A program made the translations under genes and the position numbers. A stretch of 64,000 nt of DNA, from assembly GCF_024979255.1 (NCBI RefSeq), contig NZ_JANLCN010000008.1, positions 62,001 through 126,000 on the forward strand, given 5' to 3'. Under the pieces are notes generated by a model. It made no database searches. It was not told the DNA's origin and saw only the letters and a list, made by a program, of their open reading frames with translations. Source of the stretch: Herbiconiux moechotypicola. Lineage in GTDB: Bacteria > Actinomycetota > Actinomycetes > Actinomycetales > Microbacteriaceae. Position 1 is the first letter of the stretch, and each line of letters begins with the position of its first letter. Positions 1 through 7,146 of the stretch are shown here, one piece after another.

Positions 1-2
1 CG

Positions 3-326
3 CCGGTGCGGCACGACCTCCCGTGGGCGCTCACGCTCGCGGCCGACGACCGCCACCTCGTGTTCTTCTCCGGTCGCGCGGAGCCCGTCGCTCAACTGGT
101 GTTCCCCTGGAGCGATGTCGTGGACGTCCGCACGGTCACGACGTGGAACGGAGCTCTGCGCACCCACTCGCTCCGGTTCGTCGTGCGGTGGGGTGCGACG
201 ACGATGCAGGTGGAGTCGGCCGTGCTCGGCGGGTGGCCGCTGTCGGTCTGGCCGCTCGGAGCCGAGCGGGTCGAGGTTCTGAGGGGCGAGATCGTCGCGC
301 TGCGGTCGAACCACGTGCGGGTGTGA
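3..326 (+). CDS. C-terminal part of an unrecognised protein (5' end outside window)
   Basis: An open frame enters from the left edge and ends at TGA 324-326. It gives about 107 residues with alternating hydrophobic and polar stretches and several Trp residues. A GTG at position 6 could be read as a start, but there is no room to see a ribosome site and the frame is open upstream, so I treat it as a fragment. No motif is recognised; the beta-rich pattern resembles small PH-like actinobacterial proteins, which is only an impression. It converges on the S15 esterase gene. Confidence 0.55.
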   Translation, partial: PVRHDLPWALTLAADDRHLVFFSGRAEPVAQLVFPWSDVVDVRTVTTWNGALRTHSLRFVVRWGATTMQVESAVLGGWPLSVWPLGAERVEVLRGEIVALRSNHVRV

Positions 327-331
327 TGACT

Positions 332-389
332 GCCTCGCGGCGGTGTGGAGCGCCAGCGCCCGTCGGGGTGGACGCTACTGCCGCGAGGC
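332..389. terminator. Inverted repeat between convergent genes
   Basis: GCCTCGCGGC (332-341) is perfectly repeated in reverse as GCCGCGAGGC (380-389), with a 38-nt loop. It lies between two convergent genes, and the right arm covers the last codons of the esterase. There is no T-run. A bidirectional transcript end is inferred from position only. Confidence 0.3.
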
Positions 390-2729
390 GGCGCGTCGGC
401 GTAGCAGCACGAGACCGGCGCCGGCGAGGAGCGCGAGCGCGGCCGCACCGGCGCCCAGCGCCAGCGGGCCGGCGGCGGCGCCGGTGGCGGCCAGCGCGGC
501 CGGCTGAGTTCCGGCGTCGGACGCCGGGCTGGTCGACGGGGTGGGCGTGGGGCTCGGTGTCGGCACCTCGGCGGCCACCACGATCACCTGCACGGACGAC
601 GTGCCCCCGTCTTCGGCCGTCGCGGTGAGGGTCGCGGCGCCGGGAGCCGTCTCCGACGGAACGGTGACGGATGCGCGGAACGTCCCGTCCGCATCCGTCG
701 TCACGGTCTCGGGTGCCCCGCCCGCGAACGACGCCGACAGCGCCACAGGCGCGCCCGGGTCGTAGCCCGCCCCCGTCACCTCGACGGCGGTCCCCGCCGT
801 GACCGACGACGCATCCGACGCCGACGCGAGCGACCCCGTCGCCGCCGACAGCACGAAGGTGGCCGGGGCGGCCGGCATCGGGTCGTCCCAGGTGTTGTGC
901 TGGATGTACTCGTCGAGGTACGGCGCACGGCCACCGTCGGCGGGCACGTCGGCGGTGGTGGGTTCCACGGCCAGCGACACCGTGCCGCTCGTGACCGTCA
1001 CCCGCTCGCCGCTCGGCTGAGGCACCCAGAAGCCCCAGTCGATGGAGTCGAAGGTCACGCCGAGCGCGTGGCCGGGCGCGAGGGTCCAGTCCATGCCGAG
1101 CAGGCCGAAGCTCGTCACGCCGTCGGCGGAGAGCTTCGAGACGCTGCTGTTGATCGTGACGGCCGTGCGGTCGGGCGCCACGTCCCACAGCTGCACCGCC
1201 ACGTTGCCGGTGCCCTCGGTGTGCAGCTCGACGGTCGGGGTGCCCGTGAGGCGCACCTCGGTGCGCACGGGGGCCGAGATGGTGAGGTTGCCGAGCGCCT
1301 GGTCGTTGGTGAGCGGGCCCTCGTCCTCGGCGGCGCCGGGGTCGGTGGAGTCGGGATCGGTCGCGTCGTCGGCGAGCACGAGCAGAGGGTTCGGGCTCGG
1401 CTCGGGCGTGCCGGGGTCGGGGTCGGTGACCGTTCCGCGGCCGGTGTCGAGGTAGGAGCCTGGCCGCAGCGCGACCGAGACGTCCTTGGTGGCGGTGCCC
1501 CACGCATCCTGAGCCCGCCAGTGGCCGAAGTTGTCCTGGATGTAGGCGTACGAGTCGAGCTCGGTCGTCTTCGACACCAGGTGGTCGTCGTAGAAGTCGA
1601 TCACCTCGTCGAACCAGGTGCTGCGGCCCATCTGCAGCACGCCGTCGCCGTCGCGCTCGTTGCCGCGCACGTGGTCCCACGGGCCGAGCCACGAGCGCAC
1701 CTCGCCGGTGTGGTTGTCGAGGTACTCCTGCATGCTCTCGGGCTTGGTGTTCTGCTCGGTGAGGCCCTGGGTGAAGACGAGCGGGATGCTCGAGCCGCCC
1801 ACGTTGGCCGGCAGGTCGCGCACGCTCCAGAAGGCGCTCGTGCGGTCGGTCTCCTTGGTCTCGCTCATGAGGGTGGTGGCGCACTCGGGGTGCGTCTTCT
1901 CGTAGGCGGCGTTGGTGAGGTAGGTGTCGGTGTCGGGTGCGATGTCGTAGCCGTCCTTCTGGTACGACCGGTCGACACCGGGCAGGTTCGCGATGTCGAG
2001 GTAGGCCTGGGGGCTCGCCACCTGCTGGGGCCGCGGCACGTCGTTGGTGACGAGGTAGTCGTAGCCGCTCCACGACGGCTCCTGGGCGACGACGGCCTTG
2101 AGGCCCTCGGGCTGCTCGTTGATGCCGATGAGGCCGGTGGAGGCGTCGTACGACTTGCCGTACAGTCCGACGGCGCCCGTCGACCACGACTGCTGCGCCG
2201 CCCACTCGACCGCGGCCACCACGTCGGCCTGCTCGCCGGGGCCCTGCCAGTCGATGCATCCGGTGCTGCCGCCGAAGCCGCGCAGGTCGACGTAGACGAA
2301 GGTGTAGCCGCGCTCCATGAGGCCGGCGCCCTCGATGAGGTCGGTGAAGCGGGCCGAGGGGCCGGTGTGCTTGGGGTGGGTGTCCTCGTTCATGCCGGAG
2401 TGCGAGAAGTACGGGCCGATCGACATGATCACGGGGGTCTGCGCGTCGGCGGCGAGACCCTCGGGGCGCAGCACGTCGGCGTGGAGGGTGACGGGGTCGC
2501 CGTTGGAGGAGGCGACGGGGGAGGGGAAGTAGTGCTCCGTCCAGGCGGCGCCCTCGGGCACGGAGGGGTTCTCGGCGTGGGTGGTGCCGTCGGCGACGGA
2601 GGCGACGGATGCGGGTGTCGCGGGGGCTGTGGTGGTGACGGATGCGGCCATCGCCGGTGTCGCGCTGAACGCCCCCGCGATCACTACCAGTGCGACGGTC
2701 GCCGTCGCCGCGCGCCGGAATACGGTCAC
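375..2729 (-). CDS. Secreted, sortase-anchored CocE/NonD (peptidase S15) family hydrolase
   Basis: 784 residues, exported and probably covalently wall-bound. Residues 1-29 form a signal peptide ending in AMA-A. The alpha/beta-hydrolase domain carries the nucleophile in YGKSYD (Ser193) and a likely His353 in GPWDH. The acid position normally reading GLxDxN is GLTEQN here, so Glu325 may replace Asp. A jelly-roll PepX_C-like region follows, then an Ig-like domain (about 630-715), a Pro/Thr/Ser-rich linker and a sorting signal: LAATG at 746-750, a hydrophobic stretch and RRR. LAXTG is the class E sortase type common in high-GC actinobacteria. GTG start with AGGGGG upstream. The family includes X-Pro dipeptidyl peptidases, cocaine esterase-like and glutaryl acylase-like enzymes; the substrate here is unknown. 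Confidence 0.88.
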   Translation of the reverse strand: MTVFRRAATATVALVVIAGAFSATPAMAASVTTTAPATPASVASVADGTTHAENPSVPEGAAWTEHYFPSPVASSNGDPVTLHADVLRPEGLAADAQTPVIMSIGPYFSHSGMNEDTHPKHTGPSARFTDLIEGAGLMERGYTFVYVDLRGFGGSTGCIDWQGPGEQADVVAAVEWAAQQSWSTGAVGLYGKSYDASTGLIGINEQPEGLKAVVAQEPSWSGYDYLVTNDVPRPQQVASPQAYLDIANLPGVDRSYQKDGYDIAPDTDTYLTNAAYEKTHPECATTLMSETKETDRTSAFWSVRDLPANVGGSSIPLVFTQGLTEQNTKPESMQEYLDNHTGEVRSWLGPWDHVRGNERDGDGVLQMGRSTWFDEVIDFYDDHLVSKTTELDSYAYIQDNFGHWRAQDAWGTATKDVSVALRPGSYLDTGRGTVTDPDPGTPEPSPNPLLVLADDATDPDSTDPGAAEDEGPLTNDQALGNLTISAPVRTEVRLTGTPTVELHTEGTGNVAVQLWDVAPDRTAVTINSSVSKLSADGVTSFGLLGMDWTLAPGHALGVTFDSIDWGFWVPQPSGERVTVTSGTVSLAVEPTTADVPADGGRAPYLDEYIQHNTWDDPMPAAPATFVLSAATGSLASASDASSVTAGTAVEVTGAGYDPGAPVALSASFAGGAPETVTTDADGTFRASVTVPSETAPGAATLTATAEDGGTSSVQVIVVAAEVPTPSPTPTPSTSPASDAGTQPAALAATGAAAGPLALGAGAAALALLAGAGLVLLRRRAASRQ

Positions 2730-2850
2730 GATGCCCCCTGGGTGCTGGGCGAGCGCGTCGCGACTCGCATCCTGTTACCTGCACCCCGAGCCTATCGGTG
2801 CGGCGCACCCCCACCCGTACCCGGCGCAGCCCACCCGCACCCGGCGCGGC

Positions 2851-3219
2851 TCAGGAGCGGTCGTGCAGGGTGACGTGGTAGCCGTCGGGGTCGGCGAAGG
2901 TGAAGGTGCGGCCGAACGGGCCGTCGATCGGGGCCGACACGATGCGGTGCCCGTCGGCCGCGAGCGCGTCGTGGACGGCCTGCACGTCGGTCGCGTGCAT
3001 CCACAGCGCCGTGCCCACACCGGGCTGCTCGACGGCGTCGAGGTCGGTGCCCGGCACCAGGTCGCGGAGCGCGAAGGCGATGGGCGCGGTCGTGAACACC
3101 ACGGCGTGCGGGGGCCCGGCGGGCGAGCGGACGAGACCGAGGTAGTGCTCGTAGAACGCCTGCGAGGCGCTGAGGTCGCGCACCTGGAGGGAGAGGAAGT
3201 CGGGGCCGGTGACGGGCAT
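2851..3219 (-). CDS. VOC (glyoxalase/bleomycin resistance/dioxygenase) family protein
   Basis: 122 residues. ATG 3219 is chosen because AAGGAG lies 5 nt upstream; a TTG at 3234 in the same frame has no ribosome site. The pattern FLSLQVRDLSASQAFYEHYLG at the N terminus and FADPDGYHVTLHD at the C terminus are the two halves of a VOC fold. Such proteins bind a metal and act as lyases, isomerases, dioxygenases or antibiotic-binding proteins; which applies is unknown. It is divergent from the MarR gene and shares two operator dyads with it, so it is the likely target of that regulator. Confidence 0.85.
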   Translation of the reverse strand: MPVTGPDFLSLQVRDLSASQAFYEHYLGLVRSPAGPPHAVVFTTAPIAFALRDLVPGTDLDAVEQPGVGTALWMHATDVQAVHDALAADGHRIVSAPIDGPFGRTFTFADPDGYHVTLHDRS

Positions 3220-3238
3220 GGATGCTCCTTGCAATCTG

Positions 3239-3254
3239 TGTCAGTTAGCTGACA
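3239..3254. promoter_or_regulatory. MarR operator 1 (TGTCAG-N4-CTGACA)
   Basis: TGTCAGTTAGCTGACA has perfect 6-bp arms with a 4-bp spacer. The second copy at 3267-3282 has the same arms, and the centres are 28 bp apart. This one sits just upstream of the VOC gene's ribosome site. Confidence 0.75.
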
Positions 3255-3266
3255 CCCACAACACTA

Positions 3267-3282
3267 TGTCAGAATACTGACA
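3267..3282. promoter_or_regulatory. MarR operator 2, overlapping the marR start codon
   Basis: TGTCAGAATACTGACA has the same arms as operator 1. Its last base is the A of the regulator's ATG, so binding would block the regulator's own transcription or a leaderless start. Autorepression is inferred from the position. Confidence 0.75.
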
Positions 3283-3740
3283 TGAGTCAAGACGGCATCG
3301 ATCTCGACACCTCCCTGGGCTACCTCCTCAAGGAGGCCTCCAGCGCCCTGCGCGCCGCGATGGAGGAGGTGCTCAAGCCGCTCGGCATGACCATCACCCA
3401 CTACTCCTGCCTCGAACTCCTCGCCCAGCGGCCTGGCCTGTCGAACTCCGAGCTCGCACGCGGAGCCTTCGTCACCCGACAGTCGATGAACGTGCTGCTG
3501 CAGTCGCTCGAGCGCGACGGCTTCGTCACCCGCCCCGCCGAGGCCCCGGTCGGCAAGGCGCTGCCCGCCCGGCTCACTCCCGCGGGCCGTTCCAGCCTCG
3601 AGCGGGCCACCGCCGCCGTGCGCTCGGTCGAACTCCGGATGCTCGCGGGGCTGGGCGAGGCGGACCGCACGGCCGCCCTCCGCATCCTGCGCAGCATGGT
3701 CACCGCTCTTCGCGCGCCGCTGCCGGAGGCCGGTCACTGA
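3282..3740 (+). CDS. MarR family transcriptional regulator
   Basis: 152 residues. The winged-helix region is seen at LSNSELARGAFVTRQSMNVLLQSLERDGFV (about 48-77), followed by a wing PVGKALPARLTPAGR. It probably represses the divergent VOC gene and itself through two identical dyads. No Shine-Dalgarno is visible before ATG 3282, so a leaderless transcript is possible. The 3' end overlaps the convergent membrane-protein gene by 41 bp. The ligand is unknown. Confidence 0.88.
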   Translation: MSQDGIDLDTSLGYLLKEASSALRAAMEEVLKPLGMTITHYSCLELLAQRPGLSNSELARGAFVTRQSMNVLLQSLERDGFVTRPAEAPVGKALPARLTPAGRSSLERATAAVRSVELRMLAGLGEADRTAALRILRSMVTALRAPLPEAGH

Positions 3741-3993
3741 CACCGAGATCGCCCCGGATCCGCCGCGTGCGGAGCAGGCCCGCCGCACCGATGCCGAACC
3801 ATACGAGGTTGAGCGCCGCCGACGGCCAGGCGCCGGCGTAGGCCGTGTTGAGCAGCAGCGCGAGCCCGCCGACGAGGTTCATCGCCTGGTAGAGGGCTCC
3901 GGATGCGCGGAGCCGGCGAGCGGTGAGAAGGGCGTAGGCGAGCAGCAGCAGGATGGTGCCGCACCATCCGATGATGCTGATGAGAACGTCCAT
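3700..3993 (-). CDS. CBU_0592-like small membrane protein
   Basis: 97 residues with three hydrophobic segments (about 4-22, 34-52 and 55-73). The pattern GWxGxxLLLxAYxLL near the start and AxNLVWFxIG later is typical of the CBU_0592 family, whose function is unknown. ATG 3993 is preceded by AAAGGGG. It is divergent from a LysR-type regulator, its most likely controller by the usual LysR arrangement (inference). Confidence 0.72.
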   Translation of the reverse strand: MDVLISIIGWCGTILLLLAYALLTARRLRASGALYQAMNLVGGLALLLNTAYAGAWPSAALNLVWFGIGAAGLLRTRRIRGDLGVSDRPPAAAREER

Positions 3994-4086
3994 CGCTTGC
4001 CCCTTTCGCCGGTCTCGACCAGACTTGCATTCAGATGAGCTTCAGAGGTAGTTCGATCTCGTGAAGCAGGAGTGAAGGTGGGCTTC

Positions 4087-4995
4087 ATGGAACTCGATGT
4101 CCGACGACTCATGACCCTGCGGGCCGTGCGCGACTGCGGGGGCGTGCTCGCCGCATCCGCCGCCCTCCACATCAGTCCCTCTGCGGTGTCGCAGCAGCTC
4201 GCGAAGCTCGAGCGCGAGACCGGGCTCCGCCTCGTCGACCGCTCGACCTCCGGCCGGGCGCGGCTCACGGTGGCGGGCACGCGATTGTGCGAGCGGGCCG
4301 ACGCGATCGCCGCCGAGCTCCGCGACGCCCGGGAAGACCTGCGCGAACTCGCCGGTGAGCGGCAGCGCACCGTGACCGTCGGGGCCTTCCCGTCGGTCGT
4401 CGACGCCCTCGCGGTGCCCGCCGCCCGGCTCCTGCGCGAGTCGGAGCATCCCGTTCACCTGCGCGTGACGGAGTCGCGGGGCGACCTCGCGGCCACCCAC
4501 GCGGCGCTGCTGGCCGGAACCCTCGACCTCGCCCTCGTCAAGCACGGCGACGATACGCTGCCCGACGGCATCGCCGAGACCCTGGTGTGCGACGACCCGT
4601 ATCGCATAGTCATCCCCGCCGACTGGCCGCGGCCGGCCACGGCGGCCGAGCTGATGGACGTGCCCTGGGTGGGACACCCCGAAGGCTCGCCGGGCCGCGA
4701 GCCGCTGGCCAGGCTCGAAGCCGCCGAAGGGGCGACCTTGCGCGTCGAGCACGAGTGCACCGAGTACACGGTGGCGCTGGCGCTCGTGCGAGCGGGTCTC
4801 GCGGCGGCCGTCCTCCCGGCGCTCGCGCTGCCGCACGGGCGCGAGGAGGGGGTCGCGATGCTCGAGATCGGCCATCTCGGACACCGCCGCATCGCCGCCC
4901 GCACCGCCGCCGGCCGGATCTCTGCGGCGGTGGCGACGGCCACGGATGCGCTGCGGCGGGTCGCGGGAGAGGCCCGCGCGACGGCGTCGGGCTAG
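4087..4995 (+). CDS. LysR family transcriptional regulator
   Basis: 302 residues. The N-terminal HTH (about 3-60) contains AASAALHISPSAVSQQLAKL, a near-perfect LysR recognition helix, followed by a linker and a periplasmic-binding-like effector domain. ATG 4087 is preferred to GTG 4072 because GAAGG lies 8 nt upstream. The leader holds CTTCA/TGAAG repeats between 4039 and 4086 that could be binding half-sites. It is divergent from the CBU_0592-like gene. The effector is unknown. Confidence 0.85.
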   Translation: MELDVRRLMTLRAVRDCGGVLAASAALHISPSAVSQQLAKLERETGLRLVDRSTSGRARLTVAGTRLCERADAIAAELRDAREDLRELAGERQRTVTVGAFPSVVDALAVPAARLLRESEHPVHLRVTESRGDLAATHAALLAGTLDLALVKHGDDTLPDGIAETLVCDDPYRIVIPADWPRPATAAELMDVPWVGHPEGSPGREPLARLEAAEGATLRVEHECTEYTVALALVRAGLAAAVLPALALPHGREEGVAMLEIGHLGHRRIAARTAAGRISAAVATATDALRRVAGEARATASG

Positions 4996-5073
4996 GGCGA
5001 GCGCCCGGGTGGGCAGGGTGGGTGGAGCCTGGTCGCCCTCGACGGCGAGCGTCGATGGCCTCAGGATGGGGGC

Positions 5074-6129
5074 ATGGGCGCCACCATCTCATCCGCATCC
5101 GGTTCCCTGCCGCGCCCACCGGTGGAGCGGTTCAGCATCGGGGCGCTGGGGCACGACGAGGGCCTGCAGGTCATCACCGAGGCGGCGCACCGGAGTCTGG
5201 TGCCGTTCGACCTCGCCACCGTCGACGCCGCGGAGCCCGTGGTCTTCGACCTCGCGTCACGTGGTTTCGGAGAGTTCGGCATGGCCGACATGACGATCCG
5301 CAACGTGGTGAGCGAGCGCACCGAGAAGCTCGCCCGCGACCAGTCCGAGCCCCAGTTGTCGCTGATGGTGCTCCACGGAGCGGCACGTCTCGAGCAGGGC
5401 GGCCGGCAGCTGCGCGGGCGCGACGGGTCGATCTGCGCCACGTGGAGCATCCGCCCCTGGCGCACCGCGGTGAGCGCGCGAGCGGAGCTGAGCTCCCTCA
5501 CGCTGTCTCTCGACCGCGTGGGGCTGCCGAACCGGCTGCTCGGCGGTCTCGTCGGACGAGACCTCGGAACGGCTCCACTGGCGCCGGTGCTGCGCGCGCA
5601 CCTCGCAGCGCTCGCCGCCCTGCCCGCACTTGATCGCCAGGCGGACGCCGCGGTGACCGAACCCACCGCAGCGCTCGTGCGCGCCCTGCTGGCCACCGCC
5701 GCGGGCGACGACGCGGTGGGCCGGGGCGCGCTGCGCGAGACGCTCGGGATGCGCGTGATGCAGCACTTGCGATCGAACGTCACCGATCCCGAGCTCTCGG
5801 CCGAATCGATCGCGACGAGGTTCAGCATCTCCCGCCGCACCCTCTACCTCGTGCTTGCCGAGCTCGACGTGCCGCTCGGCGAGTGGGTGCGCACCGAGCG
5901 CCTCCGGAGGGCCGCTGCCGCCCTGCACGATCCCGCCTGCGCCGATCTCGGGGTGAGCGCCGTCGCCCGGCGATGCGGGTTCACCGAGCACTCCACCTTC
6001 TCGCGCGCGTTCCGCACCCGCTACGGAGTGACCCCCAGCGAGTGGAGGGCCGCGGCCGCGGACTCGGTGCACAGTGGGCACAGCGCCTTGCACGACGGGT
6101 CAACGACAGGGGTCGCCGCCCGTCGATAG
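5074..6129 (+). CDS. AraC family transcriptional regulator
   Basis: 351 residues. The N-terminal part (about 20-200) fits the AraC-binding-like domain 2 type. The C-terminal double HTH (about 235-335) shows LSAESIATRFSISRRTLYLVL and the signature VARRCGFTEHSTFSRAFRTRYGVTPSEWR. It is followed 38 bp later by an alpha/beta hydrolase gene in the same direction that it may regulate (inference). The short Ser/Pro start MGATISSASG and a GGGGGC before ATG support this start. Confidence 0.87.
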   Translation: MGATISSASGSLPRPPVERFSIGALGHDEGLQVITEAAHRSLVPFDLATVDAAEPVVFDLASRGFGEFGMADMTIRNVVSERTEKLARDQSEPQLSLMVLHGAARLEQGGRQLRGRDGSICATWSIRPWRTAVSARAELSSLTLSLDRVGLPNRLLGGLVGRDLGTAPLAPVLRAHLAALAALPALDRQADAAVTEPTAALVRALLATAAGDDAVGRGALRETLGMRVMQHLRSNVTDPELSAESIATRFSISRRTLYLVLAELDVPLGEWVRTERLRRAAAALHDPACADLGVSAVARRCGFTEHSTFSRAFRTRYGVTPSEWRAAAADSVHSGHSALHDGSTTGVAARR

Positions 6130-6167
6130 CGTCCTCCTGAACCGTCACCGACACCCAGGGGGAGATT

Positions 6168-6965
6168 ATGCGATCCGTCGTCACCGAGCGCGAGACAGCG
6201 GCCGTCGAACGGGCCAACGACTCGGGCCGCCCGCCCGTCGTGTTCGTGCACGGGCTGTGGTTGCTGGCCTCGAGCTGGCAGCGGTGGTGCGAGCTGTACG
6301 AGCGCAACGGCTTCGTCGCGGTCGCGCCCGGCTGGCCCGACGACCCGGCGACGGTGGAGGAGGCGCTCGCCGACCCCGAGGTGTTCGCCCACAAGATGGT
6401 GCAGGGGGTGACCGACCACTTCCTGGACTGCATCCGGGCGCTGGAGCGCCCTCCCGTCGTCATCGGTCACTCCTTCGGGGGACTGATCGCTCAGAAGATC
6501 GCGGGCGAAGGCGTCGCCGCCGCGACCGTGTCGATCGACGGCGCTCCCTTTCGCGGGGTGCTGCCGCTGCCGCCCGAATCGCTCAAGTCGGCCAGGCCGG
6601 TGCTGGGTGATCTCGGCAACCGCAAGCGCGCCGTCACGCTCACCTTCGAGCAGTTCCGCTTCGGATGGGCGAACCACCTCGACGAGGCCGAGGCGCGCGA
6701 ACTCTACGAGACCTACCACGTGCCCGCGTCCGGCGCCCCGCTGTTCCAGGCCGCGACCGCGAACCTCAACCCCTTCACCGAGGCCAAGGCCGACTACCGC
6801 ACACCGGCCAGGGGCCCGCTGCTCATCATCGCCGGCGTGGGCGACAACACGGCGCCGCCGGCCATCCAGAAGGCGGCCTTCGCGCGCCAGGCGAAGAACC
6901 CGGGGGTCACCGAATACGTCGAGATTCCCGACCGTGGGCACTCGCTCGTGATCGACCACGGCTAG
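6168..6965 (+). CDS. Alpha/beta hydrolase, probably shortened by an in-frame TAG
   Basis: 265 residues to TAG 6963-6965. The fold is clear: HGLW oxyanion region, nucleophile in GHSFGG (about residue 102), acid in GVGDNT and His in DRGHS near the end. GGGGGAG precedes the ATG. After TAG the same frame stays open to TGA 7053-7055 and encodes EEVAQVSLDFAQRF, which is how such proteins normally end (usually HGWxEVA...). TAG therefore stands where TGG (Trp) is expected, and the intact product would be 295 residues. All catalytic residues precede the stop, so the short product may still fold. A sequencing error is possible. Confidence 0.8.
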   Translation: MRSVVTERETAAVERANDSGRPPVVFVHGLWLLASSWQRWCELYERNGFVAVAPGWPDDPATVEEALADPEVFAHKMVQGVTDHFLDCIRALERPPVVIGHSFGGLIAQKIAGEGVAAATVSIDGAPFRGVLPLPPESLKSARPVLGDLGNRKRAVTLTFEQFRFGWANHLDEAEARELYETYHVPASGAPLFQAATANLNPFTEAKADYRTPARGPLLIIAGVGDNTAPPAIQKAAFARQAKNPGVTEYVEIPDRGHSLVIDHG

Positions 6966-7146
6966 GAGGAGGTGGCGCAGGTGTCGCTCGACTTCGCGCA
7001 ACGCTTCACCGCGCCGGCCGCGCCCACCGCGCCGCCCGCACCCGCGGGGGCGTGAGGGTTTCCCACCTTTTCCTTGACCCCCGAGCGCGCGGATTCGTAC
7101 CGTGGTCGCGCCGCCGACGCCCGGCGGCCGAACCCCGGGAGCTTCG

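Noticed and set aside
136-2814. Long open frame antisense-shifted to the S15 esterase
   Set aside because: Arg/Pro-rich translation without domain pattern; it is the third-position GC shadow of the real gene.
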